DNA of 64,000 nucleotides from Tigheibacillus halophilus. GTDB lineage: Bacteria; Bacillota; Bacilli; Bacillales; Amphibacillaceae. A program made the position numbers and the translations under genes. Below are positions 25,512 through 34,887 of this stretch, in pieces (positions within the stretch are counted from its first letter, which is position 1; each line of letters opens with the position of its first letter). The notes beneath the pieces were generated by a model, which saw only the letters and a program-made list of their open reading frames with translations, made no database searches and had not been told where the DNA came from. The stretch is from contig NZ_JBHUIZ010000003.1 in NCBI RefSeq assembly GCF_042683165.1, positions 806,001 through 870,000 of the forward strand, read 5' to 3'.

Positions 25512-25550
25512 TTCAATGGCTGGAACAAAACAAGCCGAGAATAACTAAAA

Positions 25551-25593
25551 ATGGGTTCGATCATCAAAGGCCGATGATCGAACCCATTTTTTT
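25551..25593 (+). terminator. Terminator of scpAB
   Basis: A perfect 15-bp stem from 25551-25565 and 25573-25587 with a 7-base loop (AAAGGCC), followed by seven T. Confidence 0.88.
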
Positions 25594-25664
25594 CTTGTCT
25601 TATCCCTAGGGTTATTTGTGTAATCATAAGGTCTTCTTGGCAGCCTAGACTTCTGATTTGTCTG

Positions 25665-25692
25665 GCATAACATTGCTTGACAAGCATAAAAT
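25665..25692 (+). promoter_or_regulatory. Candidate sigma-E promoter of dacB-spmAB
   Basis: GCATAAC (5/7), 13 bases, CATAAAAT (7/8 to the sigma-E -10), 34 bases before dacB. The operon is sigma-E controlled in B. subtilis. Confidence 0.38.
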
Positions 25693-25726
25693 GTACAGAT
25701 AGTCCACTCTTGGGAGGAATGGAATT

Positions 25727-26635
25727 ATGCGTACCAGGCTATTGATTACCGGGATATTGATTGCACTTATTACTTGCGTTGCATTACCAGTTGATGGACG
25801 AGCAGAGATGACGGTATCAGCACGCAATGCGATATTGATGGATCAGAAAACCGGTAACATTCTTTTTGAAAAGGATGCAGACGAAAAACGGCCGATTGCC
25901 AGTATTACAAAGATCATGACAGCAATCGTCGCCATCGAATCTGGCATGTTAGAGGAACAGGCAACAGCAAGCAGAAAAGCTGTTTACACTGAAGGATCCT
26001 CCATTTATCTGGAGCAAGGCGAAAAAATGACCATTAAGGATCTTGTCTACGGACTTATGCTGCGATCAGGTAATGATGCCGCCGTTGCAATCAGTGAACA
26101 TATCGGGGGAAGTGAGGAAGGATTCGTCTATTTGATGAATGAAAAAGCACGCTGGCTTGGCATGACGAATACGCATTTTAAAAATCCGCATGGATTACAT
26201 GAGAAAGGCCATTATTCCACTGCGCATGATATGGCGATCTTAATGAGGTATGCCATGAGCAACAAACTATTCAGAGCAGTTACCGCAGCAAAAGTCTATA
26301 AAGCTGAGAACCGTTCCTATGCATGGGGAAATAAAAATAAGCTGCTAACCAAATACTATGATGCATGTGTAGGTGGAAAAACAGGGTACACCAAAGTTGC
26401 CGGCAGAACATTGGTTAGCGCAGCAGAAAAGGAAGGCGTAAAGCTAATAGCGGTTACACTTCAAGCTTCTGATGATTGGAATGATCATATGGCCATGTAT
26501 GAAAAGGGCTTTAAGGAACAACAAGCGGCAAAAAGGAAAAGTCCTACAGTCTTTTCGCACACTGGAAAACTTTCGACACAGGAGCTATTTACAAAAGCAT
26601 TCCAGCATCTGATCGGACTGAATGGGTTATGGTAA
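25727..26635 (+). CDS. dacB: D-alanyl-D-alanine carboxypeptidase DacB (short form)
   Basis: Penicillin-binding protein that regulates cross-linking of spore cortex peptidoglycan. 302 aa; B. subtilis DacB is about 380. Signal peptide residues 1-26. Catalytic SxxK in IASITKIM near residue 59, SGN in RSGNDAA near 120, KTG in GGKTGYTK near 215. The C-terminal beta domain found in longer relatives is missing, and the reading frame ends in the overlap with spmA. This may be a genuine short lineage form. First gene of dacB-spmA-spmB. Confidence 0.9.
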   Translation: MRTRLLITGILIALITCVALPVDGRAEMTVSARNAILMDQKTGNILFEKDADEKRPIASITKIMTAIVAIESGMLEEQATASRKAVYTEGSSIYLEQGEKMTIKDLVYGLMLRSGNDAAVAISEHIGGSEEGFVYLMNEKARWLGMTNTHFKNPHGLHEKGHYSTAHDMAILMRYAMSNKLFRAVTAAKVYKAENRSYAWGNKNKLLTKYYDACVGGKTGYTKVAGRTLVSAAEKEGVKLIAVTLQASDDWNDHMAMYEKGFKEQQAAKRKSPTVFSHTGKLSTQELFTKAFQHLIGLNGLW

Positions 26636-27213
26636 ACATCATTTGGGCATCTATGGCGATCATCGGAATCTTTTATGCCATGATGAACGGAACAATGAAT
26701 GAAGTGAATAAAGCATTATTTGAAAGTGCAGAGCAGGCTGTGACCATTTCCATCGGCTTGATCAGCATCATGGTATTTTGGCTGGGCATCATGAAGATTG
26801 CAGAAAAAGCTGGTATTCTGCGAGTACTGGCAAAGCTCATGCGTCCGGCGATACTGAAAATATTTCCGGATATACCTAAGGATCATCCAGCCATTGGATA
26901 CATATTATCCAACTTTACCGCAAATATGTTCGGACTTGGGAATGCAGCAACACCTATGGGCATTAAAGCGATGCAGGAAATGAAGAAGCTTAGTGGAACA
27001 GAAGAAGCTTCCCGTTCCATGATAACATTCTTGGCATTGAATACTTCCAGTTTAACCCTGATTCCGACAACCGTTATTGCTATCCGGATGCAGTATGGTT
27101 CCTCACAGCCGACTGAAATCGTGGCAACAACGCTTATCGCAACAGTGGTCTCCTCCATAAGCGCACTGCTTATCGATCGTTTCTATTACCATAAACAGAA
27201 GTGGGGTAAATAA
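26629..27213 (+). CDS. spmA: Spore maturation protein A
   Basis: Membrane protein needed for spore core dehydration. 194 aa with about four hydrophobic segments and the nucleoside-recognition (Gate) domain: LSNFTANMFGLGNAATPMGIKAM near residues 88-110. The start overlaps the dacB end by 7 bases, implying coupling. spmB follows after one base. Confidence 0.93.
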   Translation: MVNIIWASMAIIGIFYAMMNGTMNEVNKALFESAEQAVTISIGLISIMVFWLGIMKIAEKAGILRVLAKLMRPAILKIFPDIPKDHPAIGYILSNFTANMFGLGNAATPMGIKAMQEMKKLSGTEEASRSMITFLALNTSSLTLIPTTVIAIRMQYGSSQPTEIVATTLIATVVSSISALLIDRFYYHKQKWGK

Positions 27214-27214
27214 C

Positions 27215-27748
27215 ATGTCTGTTATTACCGGGATCAGCATTTGGATTATCCCGATGTTTATTTTAATTGTACTGTTAACAGCAATGCTTAAGAAATTACC
27301 TGCATATGAATTGTTTGTCGAGGGTGGAAAGGAAGGAGTGAAGATTTCTTTTTCTTTACTTCCTTTTTTAGTTGGTATGCTGGTATCCATCTCCATTTTA
27401 AGAAGTTCAGGTGCATTGGATGCATTTGTTGATCTGATCACACCAGTTCTTTCTTATATCGGTATCCCTGCAGACATTGTTCCTCTTGCTTTAGTCAGAC
27501 CGATTTCAGGTAACGCTGCACTTGGAGTTACTACGGAATTGATTGCCGAACACGGGCCTGACTCATTTATCGGACGATTGGCCTCTACTATGCAAGGGAG
27601 TACAGATACCACCCTGTATATACTGACTGTTTATTTTGGTGCAGTAGGCATCAGGAAAATGGGTTATGCGCTGAAAGTAGGTTTATTAGCTGATTTGATT
27701 GGACTGACAGCTGCTGTGGTAATTGTCACCATTGTTTTCGGATCTTAA
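27215..27748 (+). CDS. spmB: Spore maturation protein B
   Basis: Second Gate-domain membrane subunit working with SpmA. 177 aa. Seen: FVEGGKEGVKISFSLLPFLVGML near residues 31-53, PLALVRPISGNAALG with the conserved RPxSG motif near 92, and GSTDTTLYIL near 130. ATG 27215 lies directly after the spmA stop. Confidence 0.93.
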   Translation: MSVITGISIWIIPMFILIVLLTAMLKKLPAYELFVEGGKEGVKISFSLLPFLVGMLVSISILRSSGALDAFVDLITPVLSYIGIPADIVPLALVRPISGNAALGVTTELIAEHGPDSFIGRLASTMQGSTDTTLYILTVYFGAVGIRKMGYALKVGLLADLIGLTAAVVIVTIVFGS

Positions 27749-27800
27749 AATGATGAATTTTATAAAAATACCAAAATAACAAAGGTATAATACCTATTGC

Positions 27801-27825
27801 TAGCGTTAACTCGTTGTTAACGCTA
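27801..27825 (+). terminator. Hairpin after spmB
   Basis: TAGCGTTAAC pairs perfectly with GTTAACGCTA over 10 bp with a 5-base loop; only TTATTG follows. Either a weak terminator of the spm operon or an operator near rluB. Confidence 0.38.
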
Positions 27826-27892
27826 TTATTGTATACTGAAAGAGAACATGGTTCTTCTTTCAAATACAATTCGATAAATATATGGTGATTAA

Positions 27893-28633
27893 ATGGCTAA
27901 TAATGAAGAACGACTGCAAAAAAGAATAGCACAGGCTGGCTACGCATCGCGCAGAAAAGCAGAACAGCTTATATTAGAAGGGAAAGTCAAAGTGAATCAT
28001 CAAGTGGTGACAACCCTTGGAACAAAAGTAACTCCGAAGGACCTGGTCGAAGTATCAGGAGTACAATTGGAAAATGAGCGTAAGGTCTATTATTTGGTGT
28101 ATAAACCGAGAGGCGTGATTTCCAGTGTAAAAGATGACAAAGGCCGGAAAGTAATCACAGATCTCCTTCCCGAGGTTTCCGAAAGGATTTTCCCTGTCGG
28201 TAGGCTGGATTATGATACATCCGGGCTGATTTTGCTGACAAATGATGGGGATTTCGCCAATTTATTAATGCACCCAAGCCATGGTGCAGAAAAAAAATAT
28301 GTGGCAAAAATCAAAGGTGTTCCAGAGCCTTCTGACCTGAAACAGATGAGAAAGGGACTCAGAGATGGAAAAGATCTTTTAAAGGCAGTAGGGTATAAAA
28401 TTTTATCTTCTGACAGGAGAAAAAATACGACAATCTTGGAAATAACTTTAATCGAAGGCAAAAATCGCCATGTAAGGCGGATGATGGACAAGCTGGGGTA
28501 TCAGGTGTTGAAACTCAAGCGTGAAAAGTATGCCTTTTTAACACTGGATGGTCTTCAGCCAGGAGATTATCGTGAGCTGACTCCGAAAGAACTAAGTAAA
28601 TTGAACGCTGAAATTGGGAAAAATGTTAAATAA
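27893..28633 (+). CDS. rluB: 23S rRNA pseudouridine synthase RluB family
   Basis: Forms pseudouridine in 23S rRNA (position 2605 region in E. coli numbering). 246 aa. N-terminal S4 domain: RLQKRIAQAGYASRRKAEQLI. Catalytic motif GRLDYDTSGLILLTNDG with the active Asp near residue 104, and GKNRHVRRMMDKLG near 196. ATG at 27893 follows GGTGATTAA. It lies between spm and res operons as in B. subtilis. Confidence 0.94.
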   Translation: MANNEERLQKRIAQAGYASRRKAEQLILEGKVKVNHQVVTTLGTKVTPKDLVEVSGVQLENERKVYYLVYKPRGVISSVKDDKGRKVITDLLPEVSERIFPVGRLDYDTSGLILLTNDGDFANLLMHPSHGAEKKYVAKIKGVPEPSDLKQMRKGLRDGKDLLKAVGYKILSSDRRKNTTILEITLIEGKNRHVRRMMDKLGYQVLKLKREKYAFLTLDGLQPGDYRELTPKELSKLNAEIGKNVK

Positions 28634-28659
28634 TGGACAAATTTGCCTCTATATTTCGA

Positions 28660-28668
28660 TGTTATAAT
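28660..28668 (+). promoter_or_regulatory. Extended -10 promoter of resA operon
   Basis: TGTTATAAT (28660-28668) is an exact extended -10, 22 bases before the resA start codon. No good -35 at the expected distance, which is usual for this class. Confidence 0.5.
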
Positions 28669-28690
28669 GGTTCAAGGAGTGAGTGATAAA

Positions 28691-29263
28691 ATGGGCTTGG
28701 ATCAGATCAGGGAACAAAAAAAGAAAAAAAAGAAAAAACGTCTTATTTATCGTTCAATAATTTTGGCTCTGCTGTTGATTGCTGTGGTATATGCGCTGAT
28801 ATCGAATTTATCGGATGAAAAGACGACGTACGAAGCCGGAGACGATGCCCCTGATTTCAAATTAAATCAGGTGAATAAAAATAACGATACAGACCATATT
28901 CAGCTAAGCAGCCTAAAAGGAAAAGGTGTCATGCTGAATTTCTGGGCAACTTACTGTAAGCCTTGCGAGAAAGAGATGCCTTTCATGCAGCATCTGTATG
29001 CAAAATACAAGAAAAAAGGTGTCGAAATCATCACTGTCAATCTGGATGCCAATAAGCTGGTGGTCAACAGATTCATCGACAGATTTGATTTAACATTTCC
29101 CGTATTATACGATCAACAGGATCAAGTAAGGGAATTGTACAATATCGTGCCAATACCGAGTACATTTTTTATCGACTCGAAAGGTAAAATCGTCAGAAAG
29201 GTCGAAGGCGGCTTGACGCTGGAAAAATTAAATGGGTATTTGCAGGAAATAGAACCCAAATAA
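28691..29263 (+). CDS. resA: Thiol-disulfide oxidoreductase ResA
   Basis: Membrane-anchored thioredoxin-like reductase that reduces apocytochrome c cysteines outside the membrane. 190 aa from ATG 28691 after AAGGAGTGAG. A Lys-rich head (residues 10-17), one membrane span (~18-40), then the thioredoxin fold with WATYCKPC at 85-92 and a cis-Pro in VPIPSTFF. The active site is CKPC, whereas B. subtilis ResA has CEPC; this Glu-to-Lys change is unusual. First gene of resABCDE. Confidence 0.93.
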   Translation: MGLDQIREQKKKKKKKRLIYRSIILALLLIAVVYALISNLSDEKTTYEAGDDAPDFKLNQVNKNNDTDHIQLSSLKGKGVMLNFWATYCKPCEKEMPFMQHLYAKYKKKGVEIITVNLDANKLVVNRFIDRFDLTFPVLYDQQDQVRELYNIVPIPSTFFIDSKGKIVRKVEGGLTLEKLNGYLQEIEPK

Positions 29264-29286
29264 CCGGATTTAAAAGAGGGATACGG

Positions 29287-30936
29287 ATGGATAATATCAA
29301 ATGCGAATGCGGCCACGTCAACCCGGAGGGAACAGTTCTTTGTGAGGCATGTGGTAAGCCGATTGAAAAAAATCAGCATATTGATGGCAATGATAAGAAA
29401 AAACTGCTTAATATGCGTTACGATGGGACGGCCAGACGTTCCCAAACTTATAATAAGTCGATCATTGATAAAGTTTGGGGCTTTTTTTCTTCAGTAAAAG
29501 TGGGAATTTGGCTGATTGTGATCGCATTGGTCGCTTCTGCCATCGGGACGATCTATCCACAAGCTATATACATACCGACCGATGCACCAGATCGGGACCC
29601 CGCCGTGTTTTATGAGGCAGCATACGGTTTGCCTGGAAAAATATTTTATCAACTTGGATTTGATCACCTGTACAGCTCATGGTGGTATATGCTGGTCATC
29701 TCATTAATTGGTGTTTCATTGGTGATTTGCAGCCTGGACAGGTTCATCCCGCTTTATCGCGCTTTGCGAATACAGAAGCCGAGACGGCACGAGACATTTC
29801 TTAACAGACAGCGGTTTTATAGCAAATCAGAAGATGTGTCTGATGAAGACCGGGAAAAAATCAAGAAAACCCTAAAGAAAAATCGCTATCGTATTACAGA
29901 ACAAGATGGACATATATTAGCGGAAAAAGGGCGATTTTCTCGGTGGGGTCCCTATGTCAACCATATTGGATTGATTATCATCCTGCTCGCAGCATTGCTG
30001 CGGACTTTGCCATGGTTTTATCTGGATGAATATATGTGGGTTAGGGAAGGGGAGCAAAAAGTGGTTCCCGGCACAGATGGGGAATACTATATTAAAAATA
30101 ATAAATTTATCATGCAGTTATATAATGAAAAAAATGATAAACGGTTTAAATCTGCACTGGAAAAAAAGGGTGAGGATGTTCCGAGTAATTTCCAGACAAA
30201 TGCTACTGTCTTCAAGAAAAAAGGAGATACTGTTGCAGGCGCTGACCCGGAATTACAAAAGGTCGAGGATGCTAAAATCCGGCTGAATCACCCGTTGAAA
30301 TTTGGCGGTTATACGGTTTATCAATCAGGCTACCAGCAAAATGAATTCAAAGATATGACTTTTAATTTGCATGAAACAGAAAACCCTAAAAAAATAAAAG
30401 GAACATTTACCGTTGATTTTAACGACGTGAAAGGAAGTTATGATCTAGGGAATGGTTATAAAGTCAGTGTTCAAAACTATTACCCTGAATATTACTTGGA
30501 CGAGGATGACAAAACGCCGCGTTCCAAGTCAAAATATGCCAGGTTCCCGGCATTTGTTTTCTCTGTTGAGGCACCAGGTAAAAAAGATCCCGAAATGAGC
30601 TTTGTAGGGATTGGCAAAAACATTGATGCTACTGGTAAAAATAAATTCAAGCTTGGAATAGAAGGCTATGATACATTGTATAGCAGCGGATTGAGCGTCA
30701 AACGCGATTATACGCTGCCACTCTTTGGAATCGGTGCCCTGATTTTCATGATCGGTGTTGTACAAGGAATGTACTGGCAGCACCGCAGAATTTGGCTGCA
30801 CCCGAAAAACGATGCCTCATTGCTCCTTGCGGGACACACGAATAAAAACTGGCATGGTCTCAGAAAAGATATCGAAAAAGCGATTGAGGGCACTTCTGTA
30901 AAAACGGTTGATGACCAGCAAGAATTGGATCAATAG
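29287..30936 (+). CDS. resB: Cytochrome c biogenesis protein ResB
   Basis: Ccs1-type subunit of the system II cytochrome c synthase. 549 aa. The N-terminus is a zinc ribbon (CEC, CEAC at residues 6-21), then membrane spans near 66-85, 130-150, 215-235, a large extracytoplasmic domain (~240-470), and a last span near 480. RFSRWGPYVNHIGLIIILLA near 215 is family typical. ATG follows AGAGGGATACGG. resC follows 20 bases later. Confidence 0.93.
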   Translation: MDNIKCECGHVNPEGTVLCEACGKPIEKNQHIDGNDKKKLLNMRYDGTARRSQTYNKSIIDKVWGFFSSVKVGIWLIVIALVASAIGTIYPQAIYIPTDAPDRDPAVFYEAAYGLPGKIFYQLGFDHLYSSWWYMLVISLIGVSLVICSLDRFIPLYRALRIQKPRRHETFLNRQRFYSKSEDVSDEDREKIKKTLKKNRYRITEQDGHILAEKGRFSRWGPYVNHIGLIIILLAALLRTLPWFYLDEYMWVREGEQKVVPGTDGEYYIKNNKFIMQLYNEKNDKRFKSALEKKGEDVPSNFQTNATVFKKKGDTVAGADPELQKVEDAKIRLNHPLKFGGYTVYQSGYQQNEFKDMTFNLHETENPKKIKGTFTVDFNDVKGSYDLGNGYKVSVQNYYPEYYLDEDDKTPRSKSKYARFPAFVFSVEAPGKKDPEMSFVGIGKNIDATGKNKFKLGIEGYDTLYSSGLSVKRDYTLPLFGIGALIFMIGVVQGMYWQHRRIWLHPKNDASLLLAGHTNKNWHGLRKDIEKAIEGTSVKTVDDQQELDQ

Positions 30937-30956
30937 ATTCACAAAGGAGGAAGAAA

Positions 30957-32135
30957 ATGAGTTTAATCAGTATCAGCAGTACGATGCTTTATACCGCTTT
31001 CCTACTATACCTGATTGCCACTGCTTTTTTTGGGGCTACCATCAAAGCCAAAAAAAATAGTTTTTCTGCAAAAGCCGGAATTACGCTTACATTACTCGGC
31101 TTTGCGGCACAATTGGTTTATTTTATTACAAGATGGATAGCAAGCGGGCATATCCCTGTCAGTAATATGTTCGAATTTGTGACATTTTTTGGGATGGCAA
31201 TGGTTTTCGCGTTTATCATTCTTTATTTTATTTACCGGTTGACAGTACTTGGCTTGTTCGCTTTGCCTGTCGCCATTATCGTCATCGCATATGCAAGTAT
31301 GTTTCCGAGAGATATCGCACCATTAGTTCCTTCTTTGCAGAGTCACTGGTTATATATCCATGTGACGACTGTTGCGCTTGGGGAAGGGATCCTATCCATC
31401 AGTTTTGTTGCCGGATTGGTCTATCTTCTCCGAACAATTGATCAAAGTGTACGAAGTAAAAGGACAACATGGCTAGAAATCGTTTTGTTTACCTTGTTTG
31501 TCTTTATCGGTTTCAGTGTTATCACAGTCATATTTAATATTTCTGGTTATGATACACAGTTCAAATATGTTGAAAATGAACAAGAAGTGACCGTGGACTA
31601 CCATATGCCACCGATCATTGGTCCAAACAACGGTGAAATGATTACCAAGGATGCAATGAATCCTTGGGTTGAATTGCCTCATTGGATGCGTGGAAAGGAT
31701 GCACCTCGGAAGGCCAATACGATTTTGTGGTCTTTATTCACTGGAGCAATCATCTATCTGTTAACAAGATTGATTATCCGCAAAAGGGTCGGAGCTGCTT
31801 TGCAGCCTTTGATGCGTAAAGTAAGCCCGGATATGCTTGATGAGATCTCATACCGTTCAGTGGCTATTGGTTTCCCTGTATTCACGCTTGGCGGGCTGAT
31901 ATTTGCCGCCATCTGGGCGCAGATAGCCTGGAACCGTTTTTGGGGATGGGACCCTAAGGAAGTTTGGGCATTGGTCACTTGGCTATTTTACGCAGCATTC
32001 CTCCATTTAAGACTATCCAGAGGCTGGCATGGTGAAAAATCTGCATGGTTGTCGCTTGGCGGTTTTGCTATTATTATGTTCAACCTTGTCGGTGTAAACT
32101 TAATATTGGCTGGGATGCATTCCTACGCAAGCTAA
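30957..32135 (+). CDS. resC: Cytochrome c biogenesis protein ResC
   Basis: CcsA-type heme-handling subunit pairing with ResB. 392 aa with eight or so hydrophobic segments. The tryptophan-rich WWD-type motif WNRFWGWDPKEVWALVTW lies near residues 323-340, and conserved histidines sit at loop ends (HVTTVALGEG, HLRLSRGWHGEKSAW). ATG follows AAAGGAGGAAGAAA. A terminator at 32174-32213 separates it from resDE, so the regulators may have their own promoter as well. Confidence 0.94.
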   Translation: MSLISISSTMLYTAFLLYLIATAFFGATIKAKKNSFSAKAGITLTLLGFAAQLVYFITRWIASGHIPVSNMFEFVTFFGMAMVFAFIILYFIYRLTVLGLFALPVAIIVIAYASMFPRDIAPLVPSLQSHWLYIHVTTVALGEGILSISFVAGLVYLLRTIDQSVRSKRTTWLEIVLFTLFVFIGFSVITVIFNISGYDTQFKYVENEQEVTVDYHMPPIIGPNNGEMITKDAMNPWVELPHWMRGKDAPRKANTILWSLFTGAIIYLLTRLIIRKRVGAALQPLMRKVSPDMLDEISYRSVAIGFPVFTLGGLIFAAIWAQIAWNRFWGWDPKEVWALVTWLFYAAFLHLRLSRGWHGEKSAWLSLGGFAIIMFNLVGVNLILAGMHSYAS

Positions 32136-32173
32136 TCGTTTCAAATAGAAGCAGTTTTATAAACTGTGCAAAG

Positions 32174-32213
32174 CACGGCATAATGGAGCAATGTTCTGTT
32201 TGCCGTGTTTTTT
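32174..32213 (+). terminator. Terminator between resC and resD
   Basis: CACGGCA (32174-32180) pairs with TGCCGTG (32201-32207), followed by six T. Confidence 0.7.
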
Positions 32214-32327
32214 CATACCGTTAAGAGGTTATCTTACGGAAACGGATGCTTGTACTTTTTAATTATATTTACTTGGTTTATACTAATGGTAGACAGGTAG
32301 CATGGATTGTTTGAAAGGGGAATATGC

Positions 32328-33044
32328 ATGGAAGAAAGTGTGAAGGTTTTAGTCGTCGATGATGAAGATAGGATTCGGCGCTTATTGAAAATGTACCTTG
32401 AAAGGGAAGAATATACCGTTGATGAAGCAGAAAACGGAAAGGAGGCCCTGGAAGCTGCCTTAAAAGAAGATTACGATGTGATCATCCTTGATTTGATGAT
32501 GCCCGAAATGGATGGTATCGAGGTTTGCCAGGAATTGAGAAAAGAAAAGAATACACCCGTCATCATGCTTACTGCGAAGGGTGAGGAATCAAACCGGGTT
32601 CAGGGATTCGAAGTAGGTGCAGACGATTATATCGTCAAACCTTTCAGTCCGCGAGAAGTGGTTCTCCGTGTGAAAGCAGTGCTGAGAAGATCTAAAGCAG
32701 TAAGCTACAATGAAACTGATACGCAAGCGAAGAATATTCTTGTGTTCAGTCATTTGACCATTGATTATGACGCACATCGGGTAACCGCAGATAATAAAGA
32801 AGTGAACCTGACACCAAAGGAATATGAATTGCTTTGCTTTTTGGCCAAGTCTCCGGATAAAGTGTTCAATAGGGAACAGCTCTTGAAAGAAGTGTGGCAA
32901 TATGAATTCTTTGGAGATTTGCGAACAGTTGATACGCACGTGAAGCGTCTTCGAGAAAAGCTGAGCCATGTTTCCAAAGCAGCTGCAAAAATGATTGTCA
33001 CCGTTTGGGGTGTCGGTTATAAATTTGAGGTGGAGGATGACTGA
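32328..33044 (+). CDS. resD: Two-component response regulator ResD
   Basis: OmpR-family regulator of aerobic/anaerobic respiration. 238 aa from ATG 32328 after AAAGGGG. Receiver domain: VLVVDDEDRIRRLL, phospho-Asp in VIILDLMMPEMDG, conserved Thr/Lys in MLTAKGEE and DDYIVKPFSPRE. The C-terminal winged helix has LTPKEYELLCFLAKSPDKVFNREQLL spanning two elements, and TVDTHVKRLREKL. Stop overlaps resE start by one base (TGATG). Confidence 0.95.
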   Translation: MEESVKVLVVDDEDRIRRLLKMYLEREEYTVDEAENGKEALEAALKEDYDVIILDLMMPEMDGIEVCQELRKEKNTPVIMLTAKGEESNRVQGFEVGADDYIVKPFSPREVVLRVKAVLRRSKAVSYNETDTQAKNILVFSHLTIDYDAHRVTADNKEVNLTPKEYELLCFLAKSPDKVFNREQLLKEVWQYEFFGDLRTVDTHVKRLREKLSHVSKAAAKMIVTVWGVGYKFEVEDD

Positions 33045-34810
33045 TGTTTTGGCGTAGTGTAGTCGGAAAACTAGCAATAACGATTTTATTGCTAGTTTCT
33101 TTCGTTTTATTTGTTTTGACCATATTCTTGTTGGAGTTTTTCGAGAACTTTCATTTGGATGAGGCGGAAAAAGATATGCTGCAAACTGCATCCAAAGTAT
33201 CTGATATGGTCGAGCAATATGGGGATTCTCCGCTTACCATAGACACAGCCAGCCGGATCAAAGACCCGGCGACAAGGCTTGTCATTTATTTTCCGGATGG
33301 AAAAACGTGGGTCTCAGACAGCGACGATAATGGACTGTCCTCGATAAGCAAACAGTGGTTGCTAAAGCAGACCAGGCAAAAACAAGTGCTTGAAAAAAAT
33401 CAAAAAATGAAAAAACAAGTAGCGCTTCCCGACCACAAGTCTGGTGCATTGCTTGTCGGAGCACCTATTAATGACCGGCAGGCAGGTGTTTTCGTATTTC
33501 AATCACTATCAGTCGTGGACCAAACTAAAGCTGAAACAACCAAAATTATTTTTTTGGCTGCCGGAATCGCCATTATTTTGACAACGATTTTTGCGTTTTT
33601 CCTGTCAACGCGGATCACCTCGCCGCTGATCAAAATGCGGGAAGCAGCGTTTGACCTTGCAAGGGGTGAATTCAATACGAAGGTACCGATCTTGACCCAT
33701 GATGAAATTGGAGAGTTGGCAATGGCCTTCAATCGAATGGGAAGACAGTTGAAATTTCATATCAATGCTTTGCGCCAGGAAAAGGAACAATTTGCAGGTA
33801 TTTTAAGCTCTATGGCCGATGGCGTTGTCACTTTAGGCAGAAATGGGGAAATCATTGTTGCGAATCCACCCGCAGAATTGTTTCTGGATGCATGGGATTT
33901 TGGAAATGATACAATTATCAGCAACGAGAAAGATCGAAGGCTGCCAGCGGAATTGAACGATATTCTGCAAGAAGTCGTGCAATCAGAAAAAGAAGTTTCT
34001 AAAGAAATCAATCTGCAGGGAAGAACCTGGGTAATGATTATGACACCTTTATACGATCAGTCCTATGTTCGCGGTGCAGTCGCTGTAATCCGGGATATGA
34101 CAGAGGAACGGCGTCTGGATAAACTGCGTAAAGATTTTATAGCGAATGTGTCGCATGAATTACGGACACCAATTTCTATGCTTCAAGGCTATAGTGAAGC
34201 GATTGTCGATGATGTCGCTGAGTCTAGAGAAGAGAAAAACGAGCTCGCTCAAATCATCTATGAAGAGTCTTTGCGTTTGAGCAGACTTGTAAACGAGTTA
34301 CTTGATTTAGCCAGGATGGAGGCGGGCCACATCCAGCTAAATAAAGAGGATGTCAAATTAGATGAATATATCCAACGCATCATGCGAAAATTCAAAGGTG
34401 TTGCAGATGATAATATGATCAGCCTCCAGCTGCATAATCATTTAGTGAAAGACCACAGCTATTTCGATCCGGACCGCATCGAGCAGGTCTTTACGAATTT
34501 GATTGATAATGCGATTCATCACACTGATAAAAATGGCTTTGTGAAGGTAACCATCGATAATCATGGAAGCAAACTCTCTGTTTCTATAGAGGATAGTGGC
34601 AGCGGCATACCTGAAGAAGATTTGGCTTTTGTCTTCGAAAGGTTCTACAAGGCTGACAAATCCAGAAAAAGAAATAGTAAGAAGAAAGGAACCGGGCTTG
34701 GTCTGTCCATCGCAAAAAATATTATTGATGCACACCACGGCATGATAACAGTTAAGAGTAAATTAAACCACGGGACGACATTCTATTTTGAAATACCTGA
34801 TGAAAGCTAA
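33044..34810 (+). CDS. resE: Sensor histidine kinase ResE
   Basis: Membrane kinase for ResD. 588 aa: span 1 at ~8-32, extracytoplasmic domain to ~165, span 2 ~166-190, HAMP to ~245, PAS ~255-355, HisKA with phospho-His in NVSHELRTPISM near 371, N-box DRIEQVFTNLIDNAIHH, G1 EDSGSGIPEED, G2 GTGLGLSIAKNI. Architecture and length match B. subtilis ResE (589 aa). Confidence 0.95.
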   Translation: MFWRSVVGKLAITILLLVSFVLFVLTIFLLEFFENFHLDEAEKDMLQTASKVSDMVEQYGDSPLTIDTASRIKDPATRLVIYFPDGKTWVSDSDDNGLSSISKQWLLKQTRQKQVLEKNQKMKKQVALPDHKSGALLVGAPINDRQAGVFVFQSLSVVDQTKAETTKIIFLAAGIAIILTTIFAFFLSTRITSPLIKMREAAFDLARGEFNTKVPILTHDEIGELAMAFNRMGRQLKFHINALRQEKEQFAGILSSMADGVVTLGRNGEIIVANPPAELFLDAWDFGNDTIISNEKDRRLPAELNDILQEVVQSEKEVSKEINLQGRTWVMIMTPLYDQSYVRGAVAVIRDMTEERRLDKLRKDFIANVSHELRTPISMLQGYSEAIVDDVAESREEKNELAQIIYEESLRLSRLVNELLDLARMEAGHIQLNKEDVKLDEYIQRIMRKFKGVADDNMISLQLHNHLVKDHSYFDPDRIEQVFTNLIDNAIHHTDKNGFVKVTIDNHGSKLSVSIEDSGSGIPEEDLAFVFERFYKADKSRKRNSKKKGTGLGLSIAKNIIDAHHGMITVKSKLNHGTTFYFEIPDES

Positions 34811-34887
34811 TAGATTTTTGGCTTCGGCTATATTTACTACATGAATGGCGGTACAGGACGTTAAAAACAATATGGAGGAACAATATC

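Noticed and set aside
32589..33191. 200-codon minus-strand frame over resD/resE
   Set aside because: Spans the junction of two certain genes on the other strand; composition is not protein-like.
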